DNA of 64,000 nucleotides. Origin: Bacteroidales bacterium. GTDB taxonomy: Bacteria > Bacteroidota > Bacteroidia > Bacteroidales > UBA932. The stretch covers positions 62,001-126,000 of the forward strand of contig SUYU01000005.1 of assembly GCA_015060245.1 (NCBI GenBank), given 5' to 3'. Position numbers and translations under genes: made by a program. Position 1 is the stretch's first letter. Each line of letters starts with the position of its first letter. Under the pieces are notes generated by a model. The model was not told the origin of the DNA, searched no databases, and worked only from the letters and a program-made list of their open reading frames with translations. This document shows positions 45,450 to 55,187 of this stretch, in pieces.

Positions 45450-46547
45450 ATGAACAACTATAATTTCAAAATAACAATACTTGACAGGTACATAATCAAG
45501 AAGTTCATTGGTACCTTCTTCTTTGCGTTGTTATTGATTATAGGCATTGTCATAATATTTGACATAAGCGAAAAGATTGATGACTTTGTAGACAAGGAAG
45601 CACCGCTTGACGAGATAATTTTCAACTACTATCTCAACTTCATTCCATACTTCATGAATATGTTCAGTCCCCTGTTCGTATTCATTACGGTTATCTTCTT
45701 TACATCCAAACTCGCCGCAAACAGTGAGATTGTGGCCATACTTGCGGGTGGTATAAGTTTCAAGAGGCTGATGTACCCCTACTTCATATCTGCTGCGGCA
45801 ATTGCCGTCTTCAGTCTGGCACTCAACCTCTTTGTCATTCCCCCGGCAAACAAGGGAAGGCTGGGATTTGAGAACAGGTACATAAAGAAGAAGTTTGAGA
45901 ACACCAACAGGAACATGCACTACCAGATCTCTCCCGGAACATTCATGTACGGAGAATCATTCCGCACCTGGGACAATACCATAAACAAGTTCACTCTTGA
46001 AACAATAGAGGATCATAACCTTGTATCAAAGTTGAGTGCGGAGACTGCGGCTTGGGACACAACCAAAGATTGCTGGCGACTCAACAATTACCATTTGAGA
46101 CAATTCATAAACAATACCGAAGTCATCAAGACCGGACAGACGCTTGACACTGCAATTGTCATAACCATAGATGACTTCTACCGCAAGAAGAATGTGGTGG
46201 AGACTCTGAATTATGTTGAATTGAATGAACTGATTGAGACTCAGAAGATGCGTGGCGACCAGATGGTCAAATATGCGCTCATAGAGAAGCACACCCGCTT
46301 TGCCATGCCATTTTCTGCATTTATACTTACTCTTATTGGAGTATCGCTCTCTTCAAAGAAGAGGCGTGGAGGAATTGGCATGAACATAGGTATAGGCATT
46401 GCCTTGAGTTTCTCATATATCCTCTTCCTGCGTTTCAGCCAGATGTTTGTACATACAGGAGCCCTTCCGCCCGGAATAGCCCTGTGGCTTCCAAACTTCC
46501 TGTATGCAATTATTGCAGTATTCCTCTACAGAATAGCGCCTAAATAG
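45450..46547 (+). CDS. LptF/LptG-type permease (second copy)
   Basis: The 365-residue protein begins ITILDRYIIKKFIGTFFFAL and has the YjgP/YjgQ layout: TM helices, an extracytoplasmic domain (about 130-265), then TMs (GIGMNIGIGIALSFSYILF). It is shorter than the paralogue at 38936 and more typical of LptG. The two probably form the LPS-extraction heterodimer. It follows tgt by 35 bases. Confidence 0.92.
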   Translation: MNNYNFKITILDRYIIKKFIGTFFFALLLIIGIVIIFDISEKIDDFVDKEAPLDEIIFNYYLNFIPYFMNMFSPLFVFITVIFFTSKLAANSEIVAILAGGISFKRLMYPYFISAAAIAVFSLALNLFVIPPANKGRLGFENRYIKKKFENTNRNMHYQISPGTFMYGESFRTWDNTINKFTLETIEDHNLVSKLSAETAAWDTTKDCWRLNNYHLRQFINNTEVIKTGQTLDTAIVITIDDFYRKKNVVETLNYVELNELIETQKMRGDQMVKYALIEKHTRFAMPFSAFILTLIGVSLSSKKRRGGIGMNIGIGIALSFSYILFLRFSQMFVHTGALPPGIALWLPNFLYAIIAVFLYRIAPK

Positions 46548-46586
46548 GAGATATTTGTCTTACCGCAACAAAAGTTTGACCTTAAT

Positions 46587-47624
46587 ATGAACAGAGTAAA
46601 TTTTAGATCGGCATTAATATCGGTTCTCCTCTGCTGCATGTTGATTGCAGCATGCTCTCCGTCGGGAGGCAAGGGGGACTCAGGCAAAAGTGTGGAATCC
46701 TATATACAACCGGCATTCCTGCAACCTGGCGACAGCATCGGCATAATGGTGCTCTCCTCTCCCATTAACACAATAAGAAGGAGCAAGGTAGACTCCATGA
46801 TTAGGGTTGTTGAGGGAATTGGAGTAAAGGTGAGACTTGGTGAGCACATCTTCAAGAATGAGTTTGCGGCATTCTCCGTATCAGACAAAGAGCGCGCCGA
46901 GGAGTTCATGAGAATGGTAAGGAATCCCAATCTCAAGGCCATCATGTTCTACAGGGGCGGATACGGGGCCATCAGGACACTTGAATATCTCAATATGGAG
47001 GAGATCAGGCGCAATCCCAAATGGATTGTGGGCTTCAGCGATGTAACCACTCTGCATAATGTGTTGTCAAATCATGGGATACAGTCAATACATGGAGGAA
47101 TGCCAAGTTCATTCTGGCTCACAAAGAGAGACAGACCGGACTCTACACTCATAACAGTACAGAATGCACTGTTCGGCAAGACTACAGGGTATGAAGTTGC
47201 GCCTCACCCTTATAACAGATATGGAGAGGCAGAGGGCATTCTTGCCGGGGGCAACATGACCCTTATATCTGCATCAATCGGAACACCTTATGACTTGCAG
47301 GTCAATGAGAACACCGTTCTTCTCATTGAAGAGGTCGGCGAAGGGTTGAATGATCTTGACCGCTACATGCAGCAACTCCAGAAAAGCGGCAAACTCGGCA
47401 AGATAAAGGCGCTGCTTGTAGGCAGTTTTACAAAAATCAAGGATGATGAGGATCCTTGGAACATTGGCGCCTATGAACTTATAAAGATGTATACCGACGG
47501 GTTGGATATTCCTGTAATCTACAAATATCCTGCAGGCCACAGCCGTCCCAACTATGCCCAATACCTTGGCAGGAGGGTCAGGGTAAAGGTTGCTCAAGAC
47601 GGGGCAAGCGTAGAGTTCCTGTAA
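46587..47624 (+). CDS. S66 LD-carboxypeptidase lipoprotein
   Basis: The 345-residue protein carries a lipoprotein signal (LLCCMLIAACSPSGG) and the S66 fold: GGYGAIRTLEYL, the nucleophile Ser in VGFSDVTTLHN, Glu in LLIEEVGEGLNDL, and His in YPAGHSRPNYA. S66 enzymes remove the terminal D-Ala from murein tetrapeptides (LdcA) or cleave related amides. Its lipid anchor puts it outside the cytoplasm, unlike classical LdcA, so it may process external wall peptides. Confidence 0.92.
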   Translation: MNRVNFRSALISVLLCCMLIAACSPSGGKGDSGKSVESYIQPAFLQPGDSIGIMVLSSPINTIRRSKVDSMIRVVEGIGVKVRLGEHIFKNEFAAFSVSDKERAEEFMRMVRNPNLKAIMFYRGGYGAIRTLEYLNMEEIRRNPKWIVGFSDVTTLHNVLSNHGIQSIHGGMPSSFWLTKRDRPDSTLITVQNALFGKTTGYEVAPHPYNRYGEAEGILAGGNMTLISASIGTPYDLQVNENTVLLIEEVGEGLNDLDRYMQQLQKSGKLGKIKALLVGSFTKIKDDEDPWNIGAYELIKMYTDGLDIPVIYKYPAGHSRPNYAQYLGRRVRVKVAQDGASVEFL

Positions 47625-47733
47625 CCCGCTGCAAAGAGCCGGAAGCACTCCCTACGAATAAAAGATTTATAACCGGCAATTACTCTTTTGATAATAAATT
47701 GTAATTTAGGGATAGACTTTTCTATAATTTTAC

Positions 47734-47780
47734 TAAATTTGTATGTACTGATGCCCGGACAAAGTTTTTTTGCTGTCCGG
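47734..47780 (+). promoter_or_regulatory. Promoter element and leader hairpin of the threonine dehydrogenase-like gene
   Basis: TAAATTTGT (47734-47742) matches the -7 element. Just downstream CCGGACA (47755-47761) and TGTCCGG (47774-47780) form a 7-bp stem with a T-rich 12-base loop, 31 bases before the ATG. Confidence 0.55.
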
Positions 47781-47811
47781 CCACAAAATGAACTTGTAAA
47801 CTTATTGCACT

Positions 47812-48774
47812 ATGAAACGCATATTGGTTGTAGGAGCCGGCGGACAGATTGGAACTGAACTTGTTCCGCACCTACAGAAAAATTATGGAGAGGAGAATGT
47901 TATTGCGGCAGACTTGAGACCTGAAATTGTCGCCAAACTTCAGGAGAAATCTATTGCAATATCCTTGGATGCCCTTAATGCCGAGGCTTACGCCCAGGCT
48001 GTGAAAGAGTATAAAGTTGATGCCATATTCAATCTGGTTGCACTTCTTTCGGCCACAGGCGAAAAGAATCCGCAACTGGCATGGAACATAAATATGGGTG
48101 CCCTGCTGAATTCTTTGAATATAGCCAAAGAGTATGAATGTGCCGTATTTACCCCAAGTTCAATCGGTGCTTTTGGTGAGAATACGCCACACCACATGAC
48201 ACCACAGGATACAGTAATGAGGCCAAATACAATTTACGGAGTATGTAAAGTTTCAGGCGAGTTGCTGAGTGACTACTATTACACAAAGTTTGGAGTGGAT
48301 ACACGCAGTGTAAGGTTTCCGGGTATCATTTCAAATGGAGCAATGCCGGGTGGCGGTACTACAGACTATGCTGTTGAGGTCTTTTACCATGCTGTCAAAA
48401 CAGGCAAATACACCTGTGAGGTTCCTGAAAACACATATATGGATATGCTCTATATGCCCGATGCACTCGAGGCAACAACCCAACTTATGGAGGCTGACCC
48501 TGCCAGACTGATCCACAGGAACAGTTTCAACATTACCTCAATGAGTTTCACACCAAAAGAACTTTTTGCCGAGATCAAGAAACGTATTCCTGAATTTACA
48601 GCCAACTACAACATCGACCCTGTAAAGGATCAGATTTCGGCATCATGGCCTGATTGTATGGATGACTCGTGCGCACGTGCAGAGTGGGGCTGGAATCCCA
48701 AATGGGGCATAAATGAGATGATAGATGACATGTTGCGCGCATGCCGTGAAAAACTTGCAAGGGGCGAGTATTAG
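47812..48774 (+). CDS. NAD-dependent epimerase/dehydratase, L-threonine 3-dehydrogenase-like
   Basis: The 320-residue short-chain dehydrogenase has a Rossmann motif (GAGGQIGTELVPHL), the catalytic YxxxK (IYGVCKVSGELL), and the sections TTDYAVEVFYHAV, PENTYMDMLYMPDALEAT and WPDCMDDSCARAEWGW. This combination matches extended SDR L-threonine dehydrogenases common in Bacteroidetes. The product would be 2-amino-3-ketobutyrate. The usual partner kbl is not adjacent in this window. Confidence 0.88.
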   Translation: MKRILVVGAGGQIGTELVPHLQKNYGEENVIAADLRPEIVAKLQEKSIAISLDALNAEAYAQAVKEYKVDAIFNLVALLSATGEKNPQLAWNINMGALLNSLNIAKEYECAVFTPSSIGAFGENTPHHMTPQDTVMRPNTIYGVCKVSGELLSDYYYTKFGVDTRSVRFPGIISNGAMPGGGTTDYAVEVFYHAVKTGKYTCEVPENTYMDMLYMPDALEATTQLMEADPARLIHRNSFNITSMSFTPKELFAEIKKRIPEFTANYNIDPVKDQISASWPDCMDDSCARAEWGWNPKWGINEMIDDMLRACREKLARGEY

Positions 48775-48814
48775 AATACACAGAATCATTGGTCTTTAAG
48801 ATTAATAAAGTACT

Positions 48815-48850
48815 GAAGGCTGAATCCCAAATGCTCCGGATTCAGCCTTC
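48815..48850 (+). terminator. Terminator-like hairpin after the threonine dehydrogenase-like gene
   Basis: A perfect 12-bp stem (48815-48826 with 48839-48850) is followed by TGGTTA rather than a T-run. Likely transcription termination or mRNA protection. Confidence 0.6.
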
Positions 48851-48875
48851 TGGTTAAACTTACGGCCACATTCAC

Positions 48876-48884
48876 TAAATTTGC
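48876..48884 (+). promoter_or_regulatory. Promoter -7 element of queG
   Basis: TAAATTTGC matches the Bacteroidetes -7 consensus and lies 17 bases before the queG ATG at 48902. No TTG at the ideal -33 position. Confidence 0.5.
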
Positions 48885-48901
48885 TTTCCATTCTTTTCAA
48901 G

Positions 48902-49930
48902 ATGAAAATAGCCTTTGAACATATAGAGAGTCTTGCCAGGGAGTTGGGGTTTGCCGCAGTCGGATATGCCCCTGCATCTGAATTGACAGATGAAGTTCCA
49001 CGCTATATGCAGGCTTTGGAGATGGGCCATTTTGCAGGCCTTGAGTATCTTAAGCGCAACCTTGAAAAGCGTTTCAACCCGCAGTTGCTCGTTGAAGGGG
49101 CAAAAAGTGTTCTTGTATTTCTTGTACCTTACGGAAAAGAGCGCGATACTGAATATATAGAGATTTCTTTACCGGCAAATCCAGATCCCCCCGCAGATAC
49201 TCCACATCAGGCACCGATGCAACCGCAAGCATTCCTGAGACAATCAATACCAGCCGGTAAAACGGAGGCAACCGCACGGTACAAAGTTGCACAGTATGCC
49301 TTGGGAGAAGATTACCATAGGGTAATAAAGGAGAAACTCAATGTTGTTCTGGAGAGGATGAAAGATGCCTGCCCGGCCATCAGCGGACGTGTGTTTGTAG
49401 ATACAGCCCCCGTCCTTGAACGCGCCTGGGCCGTACAGGCAGGACTTGGATTCATTGGCAAGAACAACTTCTTCATAAGCAGAGAACATGGCATAAGGAA
49501 CTTCATAGGTGTTATAATAAGCAACTATGAGATCCCTTACAAGGAAGAGGCAGATGAGACAAATGCAGCGGATCCCGCCAATATGGGGAATAGGGAGAGA
49601 AGAGAAAGTTTGTCGGGAAGAGAAACGGTAAAAGAGATTGGCAAAAAATATTGTGGCAACTGCACCAGGTGCCTTGATGCCTGCCCTACAGGAGCCCTAT
49701 GCGCCCCATACACGCTTGATGCAGGCAGATGTATTTCATACCTGACAATTGAAGAGAAAGGATCTTCAACTGCATCAAATATTGGGAATGCCAGTTCACG
49801 CAATGGGTGGATTTTTGGATGCGATGCCTGCATGAATGCCTGCCCATGGAACAGCCGCAACGGCAAGGGATGGGAAGAGTTTGAACAGAAGGGCTTTCCG
49901 CTCGAGGCGTCGCACCTAAGGCGAAGGTAA
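48902..49930 (+). CDS. queG: Epoxyqueuosine reductase
   Basis: I chose ATG 48902 (MKIAFEHIESLARELGFAAVG, 342 residues). A TTG seven codons upstream overlaps the -7 element. The cobalamin-dependent enzyme converts epoxyqueuosine in tRNA to queuosine. Markers are VDTAPVLERAWAVQAGLGF, IGKNNFFISREHG and two ferredoxin clusters (CGNCTRCLDACPTGAL and CDACMNACPWN). It lacks C-terminal HEAT repeats. Together with tgt it indicates that this organism makes queuosine or salvages its precursors. Confidence 0.95.
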   Translation: MKIAFEHIESLARELGFAAVGYAPASELTDEVPRYMQALEMGHFAGLEYLKRNLEKRFNPQLLVEGAKSVLVFLVPYGKERDTEYIEISLPANPDPPADTPHQAPMQPQAFLRQSIPAGKTEATARYKVAQYALGEDYHRVIKEKLNVVLERMKDACPAISGRVFVDTAPVLERAWAVQAGLGFIGKNNFFISREHGIRNFIGVIISNYEIPYKEEADETNAADPANMGNRERRESLSGRETVKEIGKKYCGNCTRCLDACPTGALCAPYTLDAGRCISYLTIEEKGSSTASNIGNASSRNGWIFGCDACMNACPWNSRNGKGWEEFEQKGFPLEASHLRRR

Positions 49931-49959
49931 TTAAAAGCAAGTCAAAAAATATAGGTCAG

Positions 49960-50892
49960 ATGGAATTTACAACAAGGGTCAATATAGAGCCAGCCTTACA
50001 AAAGATCAGTTACAGCAACCGGATACTCATGATAGGATCATGCTTCGCCAATGAGATTGGAGACAAGTTGAAAGAGTGCGGATTTGACATATCAGTAAAT
50101 CCATTCGGCACACTCTACAATGCTGCCTCAATTTCAAAATCCCTCGCACTTCTTGACTCGTCAGAGAGGTTTGCACAGAGCGATGTCATTGACATAAGCC
50201 GCCACACAACGACATTTGCCACAGATGCAATTCAAGGTTCCGACGAAACCGGAGCAAAGGCCAATAATGAGGCTTTTAAGGGCAGATACTGCTCCTTCTG
50301 TCACCATAGTTCATTTGCAAGGGAGAGCGCCGCAGAGTTTCTTGAAAACGCCAACAGGCGGCTCCAATTGGAGCAGGAGTTCTTTGCCGGGAGCGACACC
50401 GTAATTATTACATTGGGAACAAGTTGGGTCTACAGGCACAAAGCACTTGACACAATTGTTTCAAACTGCCATAAGATACATCCGGCAGAGTTTGAGAGGG
50501 AATTTATGGAGTGGGGCCTTACTGCCCGTACTTTGGAAAAGAGCATCACTTCGCATCCCGACAAAAGGTTCATCTTTACAGTAAGTCCAATCAGGCACCT
50601 CAAAGACGGGGCACACGGCAATGCCATAAGCAAGGCATCACTTCTGTTGGCCATAGAGAGCCTGGTTGAAAAGCATGAAAACGCAGAGTACTTTCCTGCC
50701 TACGAGATTCTTCTTGATGAGTTGAGAGATTACCGCTTCTACGCTGAGGACATGATACACCCCTCCCCTGTTGCGGTAAAGTATATATTCGAGAGGTTCA
50801 AGGATTCATTCATAGAGCCTGAATGCTACCCGCAAATGGCCCAAATGAGCAAGATGGCCCGCAGAAGGGCCCATATCCCAATTGAAAGATAA
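49960..50892 (+). CDS. GSCFA family protein
   Basis: The 310-residue protein has the diagnostic MIGSCFANEIGDKL motif near the N-terminus, followed by NPFGTLYNAASI, TLGTSWVYRH, FTVSPIRHLKDG and a DMIHPSP block. GSCFA proteins are distantly related to SGNH hydrolases (catalytic Ser in GSCF, His in MIHPSP); their substrates are unknown. It follows queG by 29 bases and may be co-transcribed. Confidence 0.92.
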   Translation: MEFTTRVNIEPALQKISYSNRILMIGSCFANEIGDKLKECGFDISVNPFGTLYNAASISKSLALLDSSERFAQSDVIDISRHTTTFATDAIQGSDETGAKANNEAFKGRYCSFCHHSSFARESAAEFLENANRRLQLEQEFFAGSDTVIITLGTSWVYRHKALDTIVSNCHKIHPAEFEREFMEWGLTARTLEKSITSHPDKRFIFTVSPIRHLKDGAHGNAISKASLLLAIESLVEKHENAEYFPAYEILLDELRDYRFYAEDMIHPSPVAVKYIFERFKDSFIEPECYPQMAQMSKMARRRAHIPIER

Positions 50893-50927
50893 TCATCACA
50901 GCATCAAATAATCATCACAGCATCAAA
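50890..50927. repeat. 19-bp tandem duplication at the GSCFA stop codon
   Basis: TAATCATCACAGCATCAAA occurs at 50890-50908 and again at 50909-50927. The first copy begins with the stop codon TAA. Confidence 0.95.
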
Positions 50928-51004
50928 GCGGCAATGCCGGCAATTAGGATGAAATTACCTCCGGCGACACCGCCACGGAATTCATTGACCGGCGGCAAAA
51001 TAAA

Positions 51005-51030
51005 AAAGGATGACCACGTGGCCATCCTTT
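51005..51030. terminator. Bidirectional terminator at the end of the ribosomal cluster
   Basis: AAAGGATG (51005-51012) pairs with CATCCTTT (51023-51030), with additional inner CCA/TGG pairing. On the minus strand it is followed by TTTTATTTTG and terminates rplQ. On the plus strand it is followed by CTTATTTTATG and can end the GSCFA transcript. Confidence 0.92.
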
Positions 51031-51060
51031 CTTATTTTATGATCAAAAGATCCATCAATG

Positions 51061-51528
51061 TTACTCTGCTTTCTCTTCTGCAGCAGGAGCCTCAGCGGCT
51101 TTTTTACCGCGGCTTCTACGAGTAGAAGATTTTTTAGCCTCTTTCTTAGGAGCAGCAGCCAAAGCAGCCTCATTAAAGTCTACAAACTCAATGATAGCCA
51201 TCTCTGCAGCGTCACCAACACGGAAACCAGTTTTAAGGATACGAAGGTATCCACCTGGACGGTCAGCAATCTTAGGGGCAATTACGCGGAACAACTCAGA
51301 AACTGCCTCTTTCTGCTTTAGATAACTGAACACTATACGACGAGAGTGTGTGCTGTCCTCTTTAGATTTTGTAACAAGCGGCTCTAGATATACGCGTAAA
51401 GCCTTAGCCTTGGCAACTGTAGTCTCAATACGTTTGTGTAGGACTAGAGAAGAAGCCATATTAGCCAACATTGCCTTACGGTGACCGGTTTTACGGCCTA
51501 GGTGGTTAAATGCCTTATTATGTCTCAT
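51061..51528 (-). CDS. rplQ: 50S ribosomal protein L17
   Basis: The 155-residue protein has the L17 core ([60 protein letters not shown]) and a Lys/Ala/Glu-rich tail of about 35 residues ([20 protein letters not shown]) that the E. coli protein lacks. Tails of this type are common in Bacteroidetes L17. It is the last gene of the spc-alpha cluster. Confidence 0.97.
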   Translation of the reverse strand: MRHNKAFNHLGRKTGHRKAMLANMASSLVLHKRIETTVAKAKALRVYLEPLVTKSKEDSTHSRRIVFSYLKQKEAVSELFRVIAPKIADRPGGYLRILKTGFRVGDAAEMAIIEFVDFNEAALAAAPKKEAKKSSTRRSRGKKAAEAPAAEEKAE

Positions 51529-51529
51529 T

Positions 51530-52528
51530 TTAACTTACTTTTTTTTCAATATTATACTTAGTTACATCCATGCCGAAAGACAACTTCAATCTGTCTATCA
51601 ACATATCAATTTCAGTCAATGACTTCTTACCAAAGTTTCTGAACTTCATAAGTTCTGAACGCTGGTGCGAAACCAAATCTGCAAATGTCTCTATATCAGC
51701 AGCCTTCAAACAGTTCAATGCTCTTACTGAAAGCTCCATATCAGAAAGTTTGGTCAAAAGAAGGTGGCGCATACGCAATGACTCCTCATCAAGTTCATTG
51801 CTTACAACCTCCGGTGCAGTCTCAAGACTGATCTTCTCATCAGAGAACAACATAAAGTGGTGAATCAAGATCTTTGCAGCCTCTTTCAAAGCCTCCTTAG
51901 GATGGATTGAACCATCTGTTGTAATCTCAAGATTCAACTTTTCGTAGTCAGTTCTTTGCTCTACACGCCAGTTCTCAAATGAGAAATTGACATTCTTGAT
52001 AGGAGAGAAAATAGAGTCAATAGGAATGGTTCCAAATGGAGCACCCTCAACTTTATTCTCCTCAGCCGGAACGTATCCTCTACCTTTGTCGATTCTCATG
52101 TCAATTGACAATTGGACAGAAGGCTCCATTGAACAGATACGCAACTCCGGATTCAATACTTTAAATGAAGACAAATGTTTTGAAATATCCTCGGCTGTGA
52201 AATCTTGCTTACCACTAACAGTTACAGTTATCACTTCGCTATCCTCCCCCTCAATCATTCTCTTGAAACGTACTTGCTTCAAGTTAAGAACAATATCTAC
52301 AACGCTTTCAATAACGCCGGGAATAGTGGCGAACTCGTGGTCTACACCATGAATTCTGATTGAAGTGATAGCAAAACCCTCAAGTGAAGATAATAATATT
52401 CTTCTCAACGCATTACCTATAGTAATTCCATAAGTGGGCTCAAGAGGTCTGAACTCAAATCTACCAAAGGTCTCGGTCGAGTCAAGCATTATTACCTTAT
52501 CCGGTTTTTGAAATGCTAATATTGCCAT
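51530..52528 (-). CDS. rpoA: RNA polymerase alpha subunit
   Basis: The 332-residue subunit has an N-terminal dimerisation domain ([40 protein letters not shown]) and a C-terminal helical domain ([42 protein letters not shown]). It scaffolds beta/beta' assembly and contacts UP elements and activators. It starts 42 bases after rpsD in the alpha cluster. Confidence 0.98.
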   Translation of the reverse strand: MAILAFQKPDKVIMLDSTETFGRFEFRPLEPTYGITIGNALRRILLSSLEGFAITSIRIHGVDHEFATIPGVIESVVDIVLNLKQVRFKRMIEGEDSEVITVTVSGKQDFTAEDISKHLSSFKVLNPELRICSMEPSVQLSIDMRIDKGRGYVPAEENKVEGAPFGTIPIDSIFSPIKNVNFSFENWRVEQRTDYEKLNLEITTDGSIHPKEALKEAAKILIHHFMLFSDEKISLETAPEVVSNELDEESLRMRHLLLTKLSDMELSVRALNCLKAADIETFADLVSHQRSELMKFRNFGKKSLTEIDMLIDRLKLSFGMDVTKYNIEKKVS

Positions 52529-52570
52529 TTTTATTCAGTTTTATTAGTGTTACGCTTAAAAGCAAGTTTT

Positions 52571-53176
52571 TTATTTAGAGTACAACTCAACGATCAATTG
52601 CTCGTTAATTGTTTCAGGGATCTCGGCTCTTACAGGAACATTCAAGAATTTACCTGAAAGTGAGTTTGAATCCCACTCCAACCAAGAGTATTTGTTTGCA
52701 GAAGCAGCCAAACTTGCTTGGATAACCTCAAGACTCTTTGATCTCTCACGAACACCAATTACGTCACCAGGTTTAACCAATACTGAAGGGATGCTGTTTA
52801 CCTCACCGTTAACTACAATGTGGCGGTGTGATACCAACTGGCGTGCAGCAGCACGTGTAGGAGCAATACCCATTCTGTAAACCAAGTTATCCAAACGAGA
52901 CTCTAGAAGCATGATAAGGTTCTCACCCTTGATACCTTTCATCTTAGAGGCTTTCTCATACAAGTTACGGAATTGTCTCTCCAACAAACCGTATGTATAT
53001 TTTACTTTTTGTTTCTCTTTCAACTGAGTACCGTACTCAGAAGATTTTTTTCTCTTTTTTGCGAGGCCGTGTTGTCCTGGAGGGAAGTTCCTGCGCTCAA
53101 AGTATTTATCAGGGCCAAAGATAGGCTCTCCGAATTTGCGGGCGATTTTAGTAGTAGGCCCAGTATATCTTGCCAT
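52571..53176 (-). CDS. rpsD: 30S ribosomal protein S4
   Basis: The 201-residue protein shows [21 protein letters not shown] and the S4 domain ([41 protein letters not shown]). S4 initiates 30S assembly and represses the alpha operon in E. coli. No frameshift seen. Confidence 0.98.
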   Translation of the reverse strand: MARYTGPTTKIARKFGEPIFGPDKYFERRNFPPGQHGLAKKRKKSSEYGTQLKEKQKVKYTYGLLERQFRNLYEKASKMKGIKGENLIMLLESRLDNLVYRMGIAPTRAAARQLVSHRHIVVNGEVNSIPSVLVKPGDVIGVRERSKSLEVIQASLAASANKYSWLEWDSNSLSGKFLNVPVRAEIPETINEQLIVELYSK

Positions 53177-53205
53177 ATTAAATTACAATTTAAATTATTA
53201 GGAAA

Positions 53206-53595
53206 TTATACTCTACGGCGACCTTTTGGTCTACAACCGTTGTGTGGAAGTGGAGTAACATCTACAATCTCTGTTACCTCGATTCCTGCACCATGGATGG
53301 TACGGATCGCTGACTCACGACCAGCACCAGGACCTTTAACATACGCCTTAACTTTGCGCAATCCCAAGTCAAAAGCAACCTTTGCACAATCAGCCGCTGC
53401 TACCTGAGCCGCATAAGGAGTGTTTTTCTTAGAACCTCTGAAGCCCATTTTACCAGCCGATGACCAACTGATAACTTGTCCTTGACCATTGGTTAAAGTC
53501 ACAATTACATTATTGAATGTTGATGAGATATGAGCCTCGCCATATGCCTCAACCTTAACAACTCTCTTCTTGTTAGATGATGTTTTCTTTGCCAT
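53206..53595 (-). CDS. rpsK: 30S ribosomal protein S11
   Basis: The 129-residue protein contains [40 protein letters not shown] and [18 protein letters not shown], all S11 signatures. Part of the 30S platform. 29 bases after it comes rpsD. Confidence 0.98.
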   Translation of the reverse strand: MAKKTSSNKKRVVKVEAYGEAHISSTFNNVIVTLTNGQGQVISWSSAGKMGFRGSKKNTPYAAQVAAADCAKVAFDLGLRKVKAYVKGPGAGRESAIRTIHGAGIEVTEIVDVTPLPHNGCRPKGRRRV

Positions 53596-53606
53596 AATCT
53601 TAGGTT

Positions 53607-53984
53607 CTATTTAGTTGCTTTCTTCTTGTTTGCTACCGTTTTCTTCTTACCTTTACGGGTACGGGCATTGTTTTTAGTACTTTGACCCCTTACAGGAAGA
53701 CCAATACGGTGACGGATACCTCTGTAACATCCGATATCCATCAGACGTTTAATGTTCAACTGAATAGTAGAACGAAGTTCTCCTTCAATTTTATACTCTT
53801 CTGCAATTGTTGCTCTAATTGCAGCGATTTGGTCATCTGTCCAATCTTGCACCTTAATGTTAACGTCAATACCGTTCTGATTAAGGATTTTTTTGGCAGA
53901 ACTGCGACCAATTCCAAAGATATAGGTTAGACCTATCTCTCCACGTTTGTTTTTTGGTAAATCAACTCCGGCTATACGTGCCAT
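53607..53984 (-). CDS. rpsM: 30S ribosomal protein S13
   Basis: The 125-residue protein starts [21 protein letters not shown] and has the helix-two-turns-helix [13 protein letters not shown] and [21 protein letters not shown]13 contacts P-site tRNA and bridge B1. It precedes rpsK by 11 bases. Confidence 0.98.
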   Translation of the reverse strand: MARIAGVDLPKNKRGEIGLTYIFGIGRSSAKKILNQNGIDVNIKVQDWTDDQIAAIRATIAEEYKIEGELRSTIQLNIKRLMDIGCYRGIRHRIGLPVRGQSTKNNARTRKGKKKTVANKKKATK

Positions 53985-54022
53985 AATTATAAAAATTTTT
54001 CTTTATTGTTTACGACTAGAAA

Positions 54023-54139
54023 TTATCCTTGGCGCATTTTGAATTTAGGATTCTTTTTGCAAATGATGTACAAACGGCCTTTGCGTTTTACTATTTTGCA
54101 GTCTTCGCTACGCTTTTTGATGGATGCTTTTACTTTCAT
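54023..54139 (-). CDS. rpmJ: 50S ribosomal protein L36
   Basis: A 38-residue ORF, ATG at 54139 to TAA at 54023, translates as a clear L36: [17 protein letters not shown], then [19 protein letters not shown]-type end ([19 protein letters not shown]). The zinc-binding form has C-x2-C-x12-C-x4-H. Here only Cys 14 and Cys 27 remain, the first Cys is Ser and the final His is Lys-like, so zinc binding is probably lost (the C-minus form). It lies between infA and rpsM as usual. Confidence 0.95.
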   Translation of the reverse strand: MKVKASIKKRSEDCKIVKRKGRLYIICKKNPKFKMRQG

Positions 54140-54151
54140 TATATTTAGTTT

Positions 54152-54370
54152 TTATTTGTATCTGAAAGAAATCCTTCCTTTTGTCAAATCATAAGGCGAC
54201 ATCTCAACTCTTACTTTATCTCCTGGCAAAATGCGGATATAGTGCATTCTCATTTTTCCGGAAATATGGGCGGTTAACACGTGACCATTATCCAATTCTA
54301 CTCTGAACATAGCATTTGATAATGCTTCAATGATTGTTCCGTCTTTCTCAATAGCAGGTTGTTTTGACAT
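54152..54370 (-). CDS. infA: Translation initiation factor IF-1
   Basis: The 72-residue OB-fold protein has [40 protein letters not shown] and [16 protein letters not shown]. It binds the A site of the 30S during initiation. Its position between map and rpmJ is the standard one. Confidence 0.98.
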   Translation of the reverse strand: MSKQPAIEKDGTIIEALSNAMFRVELDNGHVLTAHISGKMRMHYIRILPGDKVRVEMSPYDLTKGRISFRYK

Positions 54371-54402
54371 AAATTCTTTTCCTTACAATTTAAAAAATTA
54401 CT

Positions 54403-55167
54403 CTATTTGTTTTCAATATATTCAAATGTTGTCAAGATATCGGGAGCGCCTTTGCGGATGGCAACCATAAACTCAAAGTGAGCCGACTTCTTGCCGTCTG
54501 CTGTCCTTACGTCCCAGCCATTGTCCTCGAGGTAGATATCCTTCACTCCGGCGTTGATCATCGGCTCAATGCAGATAACCATGCCTTCATGGAGTTTCTT
54601 GCCTTGACCGGCTCTTCCATAATTAGGGATCTCCGGAGACTCGTGAAGGCGCTTGCCTATGCCGTGTCCGACCAACTCCCTAACTACAGAAAATCCGTTC
54701 TCTTCACAATAGCGCTGGATGGCAAAACCTATATCACCTATTCTGTTTCCGGCAACTGCCTGTTGCGCCCCAAGATACAAAGATTTCTTGGTAACTTCAA
54801 GCAATTTTGCAGTTTCAGGATCAATTTCGCCTACAGCAAATGTATAAGCCGAATCACCGTTGAATCCCTTGTATATTGTTCCGCAATCAACAGAAACAAT
54901 ATCACCCTCCTTCAAGCAGTATCCCGACGGAAATCCATGAACTACGGTATCATTAACTGATATACACAATGTGTAAGGAAAACCTCCGTAGTTGAGAAAA
55001 CCTGGAACAGCACCGTGGTCCCTGATGAAGGTCTCTGCAATCTCATCCAATCTCTTGGTTGTGACTCCAGGGGCAATTGCCTTTCCAACCTCCGCAAGAG
55101 TCTTCGATACCAGAATGGCATTCTCTCTAAGGATTTCTATCTCCTCTTCGGTCTTGATCTTAATCAT
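54403..55167 (-). CDS. map: Methionine aminopeptidase type I
   Basis: The 254-residue metalloenzyme removes the initiator Met. Metal ligands are seen in VSVDCGTIYKGFNGDSAYTF (two Asp), VRELVGHGIGKRLHE (His), VICIEPMINAG (Glu) and SAHFEFMVAI (Glu). It is located between secY and infA. Confidence 0.98.
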   Translation of the reverse strand: MIKIKTEEEIEILRENAILVSKTLAEVGKAIAPGVTTKRLDEIAETFIRDHGAVPGFLNYGGFPYTLCISVNDTVVHGFPSGYCLKEGDIVSVDCGTIYKGFNGDSAYTFAVGEIDPETAKLLEVTKKSLYLGAQQAVAGNRIGDIGFAIQRYCEENGFSVVRELVGHGIGKRLHESPEIPNYGRAGQGKKLHEGMVICIEPMINAGVKDIYLEDNGWDVRTADGKKSAHFEFMVAIRKGAPDILTTFEYIENK

Positions 55168-55187
55168 TTCAAATAACTATCGAAAAT

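Noticed and set aside
49537-49866. Minus-strand ORF of 109 residues inside queG
   Set aside because: It is antisense to the ferredoxin-cluster region of queG and has no independent support.
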